Of a DNA stretch of 64,000 nucleotides, positions 43,258 to 51,798 are shown in pieces. Below the pieces are notes generated by a model. That model made no database searches and was not told the DNA's origin. It worked only from the letters and a program-made list of their open reading frames with translations. Numbering within the stretch: position 1 is the first letter of the stretch; the number at the start of each line of letters is the position of its first letter. This DNA is from Algoriphagus sp. (GTDB lineage Bacteria > Bacteroidota > Bacteroidia > Cytophagales > Cyclobacteriaceae). The stretch is from assembly GCA_018336015.1 (NCBI GenBank), contig JAGXQZ010000050.1, positions 1 to 64,000 on the forward strand, given 5' to 3'. The translations under genes and the position numbers were made by a program.

Positions 43258-43562
43258 TTCCTTAAGGTGGTGATGAGACAAGGTAAGATCCGGTTTTTGA
43301 AGGAAAATGTTTAGGGAAAAGGAAGAAATATTGGTGATGAAGGAGAAACAGCATAGGCAAATCCCTTCAAATCAACCAAGTACAGGATAGGCTTTAAAAA
43401 AGGGTGGCAAATGCCAATCATTCAGGTTTTCTTATTCTTCAAATGACCTTTTGTTTGTACAAAAGGTCATTTTATTACATTTTTTGATAAAAATATTTTA
43501 TGAAATGCTTTTTTATGAAAATGAAATGCATTTATATTGTTTTAAAATACACCAAACGCACT
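43258..43562. other. Divergent spacer with a strong hairpin
   Basis: A 305-bp non-coding region between crtD and the secreted lipoprotein. Two short frames (13 and 17 codons) are too small to support. It contains the 13-bp hairpin described separately and otherwise shows no motif that I recognise. Confidence 0.5.
43441..43472 (+). other. 13-bp perfect hairpin upstream of the lipoprotein gene
   Basis: AAATGACCTTTTG (43441-43453) pairs without mismatch with CAAAAGGTCATTT (43460-43472), loop TTTGTA. No gene end is near, so it may be an attenuator, a 5' UTR element or an inverted operator. Confidence 0.5.
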
Positions 43563-44798
43563 ATGAAAACTTTTAAATCAAATCTTTTGGGATTGGCCCT
43601 GGCGGGGTTGATTCTTGGCGCCTGCAGCCAGACAGGCATGTATGAAACGGCTGACTTGATGAATGAGCAAGCTTCAGCTAAGGCGGGATTCAACCTGAGT
43701 CCTTTTGGAATGAATGGGGAAAATGCAAGAACCTATACTGACGATGCCCACAGTACATCTTGTATTACCACTGATCAATCTACTTGGTTTGTTAGATCTT
43801 ATGAGCACGTATTTGATATAACGGCACCCGCGAAAAAAGTTAAAGTGGATGTATACAATACCCCTACTCACTTGATTTATAAATTTAACACTGAAAACAC
43901 TACCGTTCAATTCATACAAATTGATGGTGTGTTTGTTGTCAATGATCAAGCTGTCTCAACTTATACCCATTCTGTTCCCTTAAATTCTTCATGGGCAGCT
44001 GGTAATACAATTACAGCCGCAATAAATGTTTTTAGAAACAACACTTCTGGAGGGGGGGGCGGTAACAGAGCTCAATTTGCTACTTCTTATAACCTTGTAG
44101 GAATTTGTACTACCACTACCCTTTCTGCTGGAACTACCGAACCAATTTGCGTAGGAGCTGATGCATTTACCCTCACCGCGACTGTTACTACTTCAGCTGA
44201 AACCCTTACAGGAGGATTTATTCAAATCTTGAATTCAAGCAATGAAGTAGTTGCATCTGAAGCTGTAACCTCTACTGTTCGTTCAGTTACATATAATGTC
44301 CCTACCGAAAATGCTGGTAATTATACTTACTCCGCTCAATATGTAAGATCTACACCATCCTTTAGATATCAGGGAAGTGTTTCTTCAACAACCTCGACTG
44401 TACAGGTTATTGAATGCGGTGGCTGCGATATCAAAGGCAATGAATTCTCAGGTGAAGCAGTTTCTTGCGGAACAGCTCGTGAGGCTAATTTTGTCTTTGG
44501 ATCTGAAGATGGCGTTAGCTACTTTAAAATTCAAGGTGGTTTGACCAACTTTACTGGTGCTGATGCAGTAGTAACCGTGACAGGAGGTACAACTACAACT
44601 GAACAAAGAACTCCGGGTGGCAGCTCTAACAGAGTAATTACAGTAGAAGGATCTGTTGGTGCTTGCGAAACTGTCATTGTAAACGTGAAATGGAACTCTG
44701 CCAACTCTGGTGGAATCATCACTGGAGAATGGTCTGTAAAAGATGCCAATGGTGTCGAGCTAGCTCCAGAAGTTGCCGGACTTTCTTGTCCTAATTAA
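43563..44798 (+). CDS. Secreted lipoprotein, Ser/Thr-rich, unknown
   Basis: A 411-residue predicted lipoprotein, signal MKTFKSNLLGLALAGLILGAC with acylated Cys. The mature part is rich in Thr/Ser/Gly/Asn and beta-strand-like. A first segment (about 60-165) ends in the stretch NNTSGGGGGNR; a middle Ig-like segment (about 180-285) starts TLSAGTTEPICVG; a third segment (about 285-411) has paired Cys (CGGCDIKGNEFSGEAVSCG). I chose ATG 43563 over 43500 for the signal. The family is unknown. A G8 run at 44052-44059 makes it a candidate for phase variation. Confidence 0.75.
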   Translation: MKTFKSNLLGLALAGLILGACSQTGMYETADLMNEQASAKAGFNLSPFGMNGENARTYTDDAHSTSCITTDQSTWFVRSYEHVFDITAPAKKVKVDVYNTPTHLIYKFNTENTTVQFIQIDGVFVVNDQAVSTYTHSVPLNSSWAAGNTITAAINVFRNNTSGGGGGNRAQFATSYNLVGICTTTTLSAGTTEPICVGADAFTLTATVTTSAETLTGGFIQILNSSNEVVASEAVTSTVRSVTYNVPTENAGNYTYSAQYVRSTPSFRYQGSVSSTTSTVQVIECGGCDIKGNEFSGEAVSCGTAREANFVFGSEDGVSYFKIQGGLTNFTGADAVVTVTGGTTTTEQRTPGGSSNRVITVEGSVGACETVIVNVKWNSANSGGIITGEWSVKDANGVELAPEVAGLSCPN

Positions 44799-44814
44799 TT
44801 TGAATTATAATCGC

Positions 44815-44848
44815 AAATCCCCCGACCATCCTCGGGGGATTTTTTTTG
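44815..44848 (+). terminator. Strong intrinsic terminator
   Basis: AAATCCCCCGA (44815-44825) pairs with TCGGGGGATTT (44832-44842), 11 bp, loop CCATCC, then T6. Ends the secreted lipoprotein gene. Confidence 0.9.
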
Positions 44849-44962
44849 CCCATTCTTTTGGGTTATGTTTTTCCTTTTCGGGCTATGGAATATCTTTAGG
44901 TGTTCACTTTTTACTAGTAGGGCATTCTTTTTCACCCTCTATTCCCAATCCAAACCTCCTAC

Positions 44963-45277
44963 TCACCCCTCCTTCTCATACTCCAGCTTATAATTCCCCA
45001 CATGGATTTTGGACTCTTCGATTTTTCGCTTGTGACGCAAGTAATTGACTGTTCCAAAGATCAAAATCCCCGCAGAAATGGTATAAAAAAGGACTTGGTA
45101 ATAGATACTTCCCTCCACCTGCAGGAGGTTTTTGATGCTTAATCCAGCGACCAAAAAGTACATGGACGTCCTGAGAAAGGATAAAAACGTGGTCTGATTG
45201 GCGAGAATGGTCCGCTGAAGGGCGAGGTTTTCTCTCAATAAAAGATCTCTGTTGATGGTGTTTTCGAGCTTGGACAT
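44963..45277 (-). CDS. DUF202 inner-membrane protein
   Basis: A 104-residue protein with the DUF202 pattern RENLALQRTILANQTTFLSF followed by LRTSMYFLVAGLSI, then a second helix (YQVLFYTISAGILIFGTVNYL). Two to three membrane helices. I used ATG 45277 (MSKLENTINRD); the frame is open to 45400 but overlaps the upstream gene. Members are found beside bacterial YidH genes. Function unknown. 43 bp after the HTH-DUF4870 gene in the same direction. Confidence 0.8.
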   Translation of the reverse strand: MSKLENTINRDLLLRENLALQRTILANQTTFLSFLRTSMYFLVAGLSIKNLLQVEGSIYYQVLFYTISAGILIFGTVNYLRHKRKIEESKIHVGNYKLEYEKEG

Positions 45278-45320
45278 GACGATGGAGGCTACATTGATTA
45301 AAGGTAAGGGATTGAAGGGT

Positions 45321-45866
45321 TTAGCTTTCTGACCTATCCTTGAAAATCTCCACCCCGACAGGGTAAGAAGAGTTCTCTTCCAGTAAAATCCGGACCACAT
45401 TGACCCCTACCATCACCCAAGTAAACAATCCCATCCCGGCTAAAATCAACACAGGAAAAAACAGAAAAGCCAAAAATCCACAGGGAATCATCACCGCGAG
45501 TACATTGATCTGAAAGTTAACTACCTGCAGGACCTCCTTTTTGAGACCGGGAAATTGGCGTTTCACCCAAATCCAAAGCAAATACGTGGGAAGAATCAAA
45601 AGCAGAAGGGCAGAGAGATGGAGGAGTATCCTGGGAACAATGGGAAATTTTTCTTCCTGAAGATCTACTTGCTCCTTTGGAGTCAATCGGTCGAGAGGGA
45701 TGTCCAGCACCTGCGCCAGTGAAAGCAAGGTGTAGGATCTGGGTTTGACTTTTCCGGATTCGATCCGCTGGATCGTTTTGGAAGTGGTATGGATCCTTAC
45801 CGCAAGGTCTTCTTGGGTCCACCCTTTTTTAATTCGTTCCGATCTGACGATTTCACCCAGGCTCAT
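45321..45866 (-). CDS. HTH (XRE) regulator fused to DUF4870 membrane domain
   Basis: A 181-residue protein. Residues 4-60 form an XRE-type helix-turn-helix (IKKGWTQEDLAVRIHTTSKT, GKVKPRSYTLLSLAQVLDI). Then come two or three membrane segments (ILLHLSALLLLILPTYLLWI and VNFQINVLAVMIPCGFLAFL), the second part matching the DUF4870 (Tic20-like) pattern that ends in SSYPVGVEIF. A membrane-tethered DNA-binding protein. The upstream first gene of a two-gene unit with the DUF202 protein. Signal and targets unknown. Confidence 0.8.
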   Translation of the reverse strand: MSLGEIVRSERIKKGWTQEDLAVRIHTTSKTIQRIESGKVKPRSYTLLSLAQVLDIPLDRLTPKEQVDLQEEKFPIVPRILLHLSALLLLILPTYLLWIWVKRQFPGLKKEVLQVVNFQINVLAVMIPCGFLAFLFFPVLILAGMGLFTWVMVGVNVVRILLEENSSYPVGVEIFKDRSES

Positions 45867-45955
45867 AGGCTTTTACTTTTCACAAAAGTCCCCTAAAAAA
45901 TGGATTCTCACTGCTCCCAGAACAGGACATTTAACAGACATTTCCCAAAAACTAA

Positions 45956-45985
45956 AAAAGTCCGACTCATGGGAGCCGGACTTTT
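45956..45985 (-). terminator. Terminator of the susC-susD unit
   Basis: AAAAGTCCG and CGGACTTTT form the stem with one A-C mismatch and an inner CTC/GAG pair around ATGG. On the minus strand it is followed by T6. It lies just after the susD stop. Confidence 0.8.
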
Positions 45986-46008
45986 CACTTTATAACTTTT
46001 TATGAGAA

Positions 46009-47553
46009 TTAATATCCTGGATTCTGCGCAATAGGGGCAGAGGTGTTGGTCAAGATCTCTTCCAATGGAATCGGCCAGATAAACAAATGGCTGGAGTACG
46101 GCAAGGAGTGATCGGTCGGGATATTCACATTGGTCGTGTAGAAGTTTAGACCGGTGATGGATCTGGAAGTAGCTTTGGCCGGGATACCCGGCATTCTACC
46201 TTCCCCTGCCAAGCGGTGAATGTTCGGGAATCTTCTGCCTTCTGCAAGGAATTCAATTCTCGTCTCACGGATGATGGCATCGATCAAGGCATCTGCATTT
46301 GCAAAATCAGCAGTGGTGTAAGCCGGAACTGAAGCAGGAAGCGCACGGCTTCTTACCGAGTTGAGCAAAGTCACCGCTGCCTGGGTATTGCCCAATCTTG
46401 CATTGGCTTCAGCCGCTGCAAGTACGATCTCGGCAAAACGGATCACGATGGAAGGATCAGAAAACGTCACTGCATCGGTGTACTTGTTGGTAAAGATTCC
46501 CAAAGGCCCTTGACTTACAAAGCCATCTGTAGCACCTCTTACACTTCTTCGGGTATCTTCCGGATGCCACCAAGTTGCTCTCCAGATCAATGGGCTGATT
46601 TTTACCAGACCACGAGCACCCAAGTTAGGGTTGCCATACATGTTGGCAAGCGCACCGTTTACACCCGGGTTAGAAGCCTGCGTATTTTGGAAAGAAAACA
46701 CGTTGTCTGTGCTGGTACCACCACTTCTGAATGGAGCCAATGGATTGGCAGTCACCGCATAGCGGCTGGAGATTTTGTTGAACTCCGTCAGTACATCAGC
46801 CCATCTTTCCATGTGCAAAAGCACTCTGGCTTTCAAGGCGATCGCTGAACCCTTGTTGGCACGGAAAGGGCTGGATCCATTGCCCATAAGGCTCTCTGCC
46901 TGATTCAAATCCGCCAAAAGCTGATCATACACACTTTGCACAGTACCTCTTCCTACTGCTTCACCTGGACCTACCTTAGATACGTCATTGATGGCAAAGG
47001 TTCTGTAAGGGATGCCCGGTGCATTAGGATCATCAGAATAAGGTCTGGAGAAATAAACTACCAACTCATGATGAGCCAAAGCTCTCAAGAAAAGGGCCTC
47101 CCCCAAAAACTGATCTCTTACAGCCTGTGTGATTGCACCTTTTGACAGCGCACCGTCTAGGTTTTCGATCACGATATTGGCACGGTTGATCATTCTGTAG
47201 AGAGAGATCCACTGACCATTGTTGTTAGCAGTCTGTGGGTTGAATCCGTTAATGTAAGTGATTTCATAAAACAACTGGTCGTTGTACATGTCTTCACCTC
47301 TCATATCACCCTGCTGCACAGAAGCCGCACCAAACGGATAGCCTCGCTGTACTGACCCTAGATAAAACCCTCGCTGAGCAGCTTCATAGATACCCAACAC
47401 GGCTGCATTAACCCTGTTCCCATCGGCAAAAGCTTCCGCATCCGGAATAATATTCGCTGGCTGCAGATCAGTCACTTCGCAGGAAGACGTCACGCCTACC
47501 ATTGCCAAAGCCACCAAAACTGACTTTACTTTAGTTGAAAATATTGTTTTCAT
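46009..47553 (-). CDS. SusD/RagB-family outer-membrane nutrient-binding lipoprotein
   Basis: A 514-residue lipoprotein, signal ending in GVTSSC. It carries the SusD fold: a helical TPR-like N-terminal half (NRVNAAVLGIYEAAQRGF, SLYRMINRANIVIENLD, FLRALAHHELVVYFSRPYSD) and a C-terminal half with RETRIEFLAEGRRF and FIWPIPLEEI. It binds the substrate at the cell surface and caps its SusC partner. The susC gene ends 25 bp upstream. No glycan-degrading enzyme is adjacent, so the ligand is unknown. Confidence 0.93.
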   Translation of the reverse strand: MKTIFSTKVKSVLVALAMVGVTSSCEVTDLQPANIIPDAEAFADGNRVNAAVLGIYEAAQRGFYLGSVQRGYPFGAASVQQGDMRGEDMYNDQLFYEITYINGFNPQTANNNGQWISLYRMINRANIVIENLDGALSKGAITQAVRDQFLGEALFLRALAHHELVVYFSRPYSDDPNAPGIPYRTFAINDVSKVGPGEAVGRGTVQSVYDQLLADLNQAESLMGNGSSPFRANKGSAIALKARVLLHMERWADVLTEFNKISSRYAVTANPLAPFRSGGTSTDNVFSFQNTQASNPGVNGALANMYGNPNLGARGLVKISPLIWRATWWHPEDTRRSVRGATDGFVSQGPLGIFTNKYTDAVTFSDPSIVIRFAEIVLAAAEANARLGNTQAAVTLLNSVRSRALPASVPAYTTADFANADALIDAIIRETRIEFLAEGRRFPNIHRLAGEGRMPGIPAKATSRSITGLNFYTTNVNIPTDHSLPYSSHLFIWPIPLEEILTNTSAPIAQNPGY

Positions 47554-47578
47554 GTTTGATCGATTTTAGGATTGAAAA

Positions 47579-50500
47579 TTAGAATCCAACATTAAGGCCC
47601 ACAGACCAAGTTCTGATGATCGGAGCCACGTTCCAGTCGATTCCGAAGTTCAATTGACCACCGAATTGGTTGGATTCAGGATCGATTCCGGAGTACTTGG
47701 TGAAGATCAAAGGATTCTGTACCTGAGCAAAGAATCTTGCTGATCTGATTGCACCGTTGAATGCATTGTTCAGCGTAGCAGCTGGCACTCTGTAGCCGAC
47801 TACCATGTTTTGAACTCTCACAAAGTCACCTTTTTCTACAAATCTGCTGTTGGAAGCAGCGGTCTGCCAGGTGTTGGCATCACGGCCGGCATAGAGTCTA
47901 GGCACATCGGTCACCTGACCGCTTTCCGTCCATCTGTTTAGGATTTCTCTGTGGTTGTTGGAGAATCCCAGGCCAAGCAACCCTCTTAGGGATTCGTTCA
48001 TGATGTAGTTGCCACCAGAATATCTGATGAAGATTTCCGCATCAAAATTTCCATAAGTGAAGCTGTTTGACCAGCCACCCTGATACTTAGGAAGTGTATT
48101 ACCTAAGAAGAATTGAGTAGGTGCTGTACCTGCTGTGGCTACATTGGATGGATTAGCAGGATCAAATGCTCTCCAAGTGGCTGCTCCTACAAGCTGCACG
48201 ATGTTGTCCCCGCTGTAGTACATCGCGTTACCGTTGGCAGGGTTGACACCCGCCCACTTAAATCCGTAAAGCTGTGCAATAGGTCCGCCTACTTCCGTTC
48301 TGTTGTACGTACCGGTCAGAGGCTGTACCAAGTTGGTCACCTCATTGCGGATCCAGGTAAAGTTGAAATCAGTGTTCCAGGAGAATTTACCATTGTTGAT
48401 GACGTTTGACAAGGCACGGAATTCCACACCCTCGTTAAACATGGCGCCCACGTTTTGGCTGATGGTGTTGTTTGGAATACCCAAAGAAGGAGCAGTCGGT
48501 GCATTCAATACGATACCGTCTACGTTGTTTTTGAAGTAATCCGCAGATACAGTCACCTTACCGATAGTCATGTCAAGACCTACGTTGAACTTTTTGGAAG
48601 TCTCCCACTGCAAAGCCACGTTGGCCACGTTGGTATATCCAATACCTGCACCGGCAGCAGCCTGCACAGGACCAAATCCACCTGCATAAGGGAAAGAACC
48701 GCCTGGTAAGCTCACGTTTCCTACTTCTGCGTAAGATGCTCTTACTTTCAAGTCTTTGATCAAGGTAGAAGTGAAGAACGATTCGTCAGAAACTCTCCAT
48801 CCGATCGATCCACCTGGGAATGTACCTCTTCTATTTTCGGTAGCCAGCTGAGAGATACCGTCATTTCTTACTGCGAAAGACAATAAGTATTTGCCTTTGT
48901 AGCCATAGTTGAATCTCGCGAAGTAGGAGTCAAAACCCTGCTCCTGGAATCCACCACCAGAAAACTGGTTGTTGTAAGAGTTGGAGATCAAGTTTCTCAA
49001 TCTGAAAAACTCATCCGAGAAGTCCGTACCGGAAGCACTGAAGTTGTAGAAATTGGTGTACTGATATTCAACCCCTGCAGTGACATTGATGCTGTGATTT
49101 TCCGCCAAAATGGTCTGATAGTTCAACGTGTTCTGCCAGTTCCATCGGGTAGCCGGATTAAATGCCATCGTCACCGAACCGTTGGAGCTTCTACCGTCAC
49201 CATGCTTAGGGCTTAGGGTGGTAAAGTCATCCGCCAAGGTCACGTCGATACCGATTTGTGTTCTTGCGGTCAAGCCTCTTGCAAGGTCAACCTCAGCATA
49301 AGCATTGCCTAAAATTCGGTGATTTCTGTTTCTGTAGAAGTTATTTGCCAGGACATAGGCAATGTTCGGAATGTTGTTGTCCGGACCGGCAAGGTTTGCA
49401 CCGAAACCGGTGGTAGCACCATTAGCCGTAATGTTGAATCCACCGAAGGCAATATTTGCCGGATCGTAGATAGGGACATTTGGCAATGCTCTGGTCGCGT
49501 TGTAAATCGCTCCTGAAAGTGAGTTTGCACCATTGTTCAGACCCGTAATCTCTGTGTACGCATAAGAAAGGCTTTTTCCGATTCTTACTTTCTTAGAGAT
49601 GGAATGATCGATATTTGATCTGAAAGCATATCGCTTCAGGTCATTGGTTTTTACCACAGACTCCTGGTCGGTGAAACCGAGAGAGAAGAAATACTTGGTG
49701 GACTCAGAACCGCCGGAGATCGAAAGGTTGTGCTGCTGCGTATTGCCCGATCTCAAGACAGCATCTTGCCAATCCGTGTTCACACCAGGATTTGCCAATG
49801 GAGATGCGTTTACATTTGCTCTTTTTTCGTTGGCAATTGTTACCCATTCATCCCCGTTCAGCAGGTCAAACTGCGCTACGGCTTCATTGATACCAAAGCT
49901 GCTGTTATAGTTAACTTGCGCTTTTCCGGATTTTCCTCTTTTGGTCGTAATCAAAATCACCCCATTTGCGGCTCTTGAACCGTAAATCGCAGTAGCAGAA
50001 CCATCCTTCAAAACCTCATAAGATTCTATATCCGCAGGGTTGATGTTAGCCAATGGGTTGGAGGCAACTGCACCGGATCGATCAGAATCCACTACCGGTA
50101 CGCCATCGATCACGATCAATGGATCCGCACCCCCTGAAAGTGAGTTGACTCCACGGATACGAATGATGGGTCTCGAGCCCAAAATACCACTCGGAACGGT
50201 AACGGAAACACCAGCCGCTCTACCTGCCAATTGGGAATCGAAGGATGGAGCAACGAGATTTTCGATCGAGCCGTTGTTGATTGAAGCTACCGAACCTGTG
50301 ATTTCTCTTCTTTCCTGAGTACCATATCCGGTCACTACGATTTCACTTAGCAATTTCACATCCGGGTCCAACTGCACATTGATGGTGGTAGCAGATCCGA
50401 TGCTGACCTCTTTGGTCAAATAACCCACAAAACTGAATACCAATGCACTGGCATCAGAGGGAACTGAGATGGAATAAGTTCCATCCAAATTGGTCACTGT

Positions 50501-50653
50501 ACCTTGGGTGGTACCTTTCACAACCACACTGGCACCAGGGACGCCCTCCGGCTCTTCGGAAGAAGTAACCCTACCAGTGATCGTTTTAGTTTGCGCGAGC
50601 ACTGACACAATGGTCAGAAAACTCAAAGCAAAACCTAATAAAACTTTCTTCAT
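47579..50653 (-). CDS. SusC/RagA-family TonB-linked outer-membrane transporter
   Basis: A 1024-residue TonB-dependent receptor. Signal peptide MKKVLLGFALSFLTIVSVLA. The carboxypeptidase-regulatory-like domain (about 22-105: ITGRVTSSEEPEGVPGASV) precedes the SusC hallmark EIVVTGYGTQERREITGS near 105-125 and the plug with PLIVIDGVPVV and ESYEVLKDGSATAIYGSRAA. The remainder is a 22-strand barrel ending in VGLNVGF with the expected terminal Phe. susD follows at 25 bp. No anti-sigma/ECF pair or hybrid sensor is next to it. Confidence 0.95.
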   Translation of the reverse strand: MKKVLLGFALSFLTIVSVLAQTKTITGRVTSSEEPEGVPGASVVVKGTTQGTVTNLDGTYSISVPSDASALVFSFVGYLTKEVSIGSATTINVQLDPDVKLLSEIVVTGYGTQERREITGSVASINNGSIENLVAPSFDSQLAGRAAGVSVTVPSGILGSRPIIRIRGVNSLSGGADPLIVIDGVPVVDSDRSGAVASNPLANINPADIESYEVLKDGSATAIYGSRAANGVILITTKRGKSGKAQVNYNSSFGINEAVAQFDLLNGDEWVTIANEKRANVNASPLANPGVNTDWQDAVLRSGNTQQHNLSISGGSESTKYFFSLGFTDQESVVKTNDLKRYAFRSNIDHSISKKVRIGKSLSYAYTEITGLNNGANSLSGAIYNATRALPNVPIYDPANIAFGGFNITANGATTGFGANLAGPDNNIPNIAYVLANNFYRNRNHRILGNAYAEVDLARGLTARTQIGIDVTLADDFTTLSPKHGDGRSSNGSVTMAFNPATRWNWQNTLNYQTILAENHSINVTAGVEYQYTNFYNFSASGTDFSDEFFRLRNLISNSYNNQFSGGGFQEQGFDSYFARFNYGYKGKYLLSFAVRNDGISQLATENRRGTFPGGSIGWRVSDESFFTSTLIKDLKVRASYAEVGNVSLPGGSFPYAGGFGPVQAAAGAGIGYTNVANVALQWETSKKFNVGLDMTIGKVTVSADYFKNNVDGIVLNAPTAPSLGIPNNTISQNVGAMFNEGVEFRALSNVINNGKFSWNTDFNFTWIRNEVTNLVQPLTGTYNRTEVGGPIAQLYGFKWAGVNPANGNAMYYSGDNIVQLVGAATWRAFDPANPSNVATAGTAPTQFFLGNTLPKYQGGWSNSFTYGNFDAEIFIRYSGGNYIMNESLRGLLGLGFSNNHREILNRWTESGQVTDVPRLYAGRDANTWQTAASNSRFVEKGDFVRVQNMVVGYRVPAATLNNAFNGAIRSARFFAQVQNPLIFTKYSGIDPESNQFGGQLNFGIDWNVAPIIRTWSVGLNVGF

Positions 50654-51139
50654 AGGTCGATTATTTAGACTTTTTAACTTTTAATCAAGCCAATATCAAC
50701 CTAAAAGCGCAAGAGAAACAAACCCTAACTTGATGAGAGAGCAGGCTCAAAACCAAATTTTATTTCTTATTTATCGATTTAAATTTTATAAAAAATGGAA
50801 GACCTGCCGACATGGCCCACCTTCAGGACATCTTTGATACCAAGTCCTAATATTCAAAATATAATTTTAAGTTTTTAATTTTCTAACGTGATTTATTCTA
50901 GATAGGAGAAACTCAAATTTTTATCCCTCCAAAAAAAATCAGCTGTTTATTCACTTTCCTTAACAATTTGTTAATTGATGGAAAAAAAACAGTTTTTTCT
51001 TCTGAATACTAACACAGCAATTTTTAGCCTAAAAGAATGAATTTGAAGTGTGAATCAGAATCACCAAATTTTCTAAAGGAGATTTTTTTTTGATAAAAAA
51101 TGGAATATTTAGCTTGAGTGGTAGGTTATCACCAATAAT
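50654..51139. other. Non-coding region upstream of susC
   Basis: This 486-bp AT-rich region separates susC from the 2'-5' RNA ligase-like gene, which ends at 51140. I see no ORF or RNA gene. It contains the palindrome at 50960-50974. No exact TAnnTTTG facing susC was found, so its promoter may use another form or lie far from the start. Confidence 0.45.
50960..50974. promoter_or_regulatory. 15-bp palindrome upstream of susC, same as phosphate-region site
   Basis: TTAACAATTTGTTAA is a perfect palindrome apart from its central base, and is exactly the reverse complement of the core of the site between the two phosphate transporter genes (34138-34152). It is 307 bp upstream of the susC start. 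Shared control by one regulator is inference. Confidence 0.4.
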
Positions 51140-51694
51140 TTACCCGTTTATACCAAAAAACAGCTCTTTTTGTATTTGCCATTTACCCTCATTCTTTTTC
51201 AAAATAGCCATCCTATCTACTTTAAATTCGGCATCAAATTGTAAGTCTTTGACCAGCTCCAACACCCCATCAAACTTGCTTGGCTTAAGATCTTTAAAAG
51301 CCAAAGTCAAATGTGGATGGTAGTTGCGGTCACTTAATTCATCTACCAAGAGGAGCTCTCTTTTACAAAAGGATTTGAGATTTTTCTGAAGTTCAAGTAA
51401 TTCAGGATTGGTCCTAATCCCCTGAAAAATCACCCGCTGACCAAAAGTCCCTATTCCGGAAATGCCGACGGAAAAGGACTTCTGATTGACCAAAAACTCA
51501 CTGAGTCGATCTGTCAATTGATCTTCCTTTGCCTCATTATATGAAAAAGGCATTTTCAGAGTGATGTGAGGAGGAGATTTCAATGCATACTTCAACCCAA
51601 ACTTTTTCCGTATTTCCTCCTTGATTTCATGAGATTTTGAAATGATGGGATCGGGCGGAATCAGAGCCAAGAAATACTTCTGAATTATTTTCAT
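51140..51694 (-). CDS. 2'-5' RNA ligase/cyclic phosphodiesterase family protein
   Basis: A 184-residue member of the 2H phosphoesterase superfamily. The two HxT/S motifs are SPPHITLKMPF near residue 50 and NYHPHLTLAF near 135. The fold is a bilobed 2H domain. I used ATG 51694 (MKIIQKYFLALIPP), the typical start; the frame is open to 51760. Such enzymes act on 2',3'-cyclic phosphates or 2'-5' links in RNA, but the substrate is unknown. Divergent from the universal stress gene. Confidence 0.85.
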   Translation of the reverse strand: MKIIQKYFLALIPPDPIISKSHEIKEEIRKKFGLKYALKSPPHITLKMPFSYNEAKEDQLTDRLSEFLVNQKSFSVGISGIGTFGQRVIFQGIRTNPELLELQKNLKSFCKRELLLVDELSDRNYHPHLTLAFKDLKPSKFDGVLELVKDLQFDAEFKVDRMAILKKNEGKWQIQKELFFGING

Positions 51695-51798
51695 CACTAT
51701 AAAATTACCCAAAATCATCCTCGAGCGCTCAAATCGCAAAAAACAATTCGCTTTACCCAATCTATCTTTTAACTTATAGCAGATTTAAAACCCACCTT

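Noticed and set aside
43282-43440. Small peptides of 13 and 17 codons in the crtD/lipoprotein spacer
   Set aside because: Too short, without coding-like composition or any known family.
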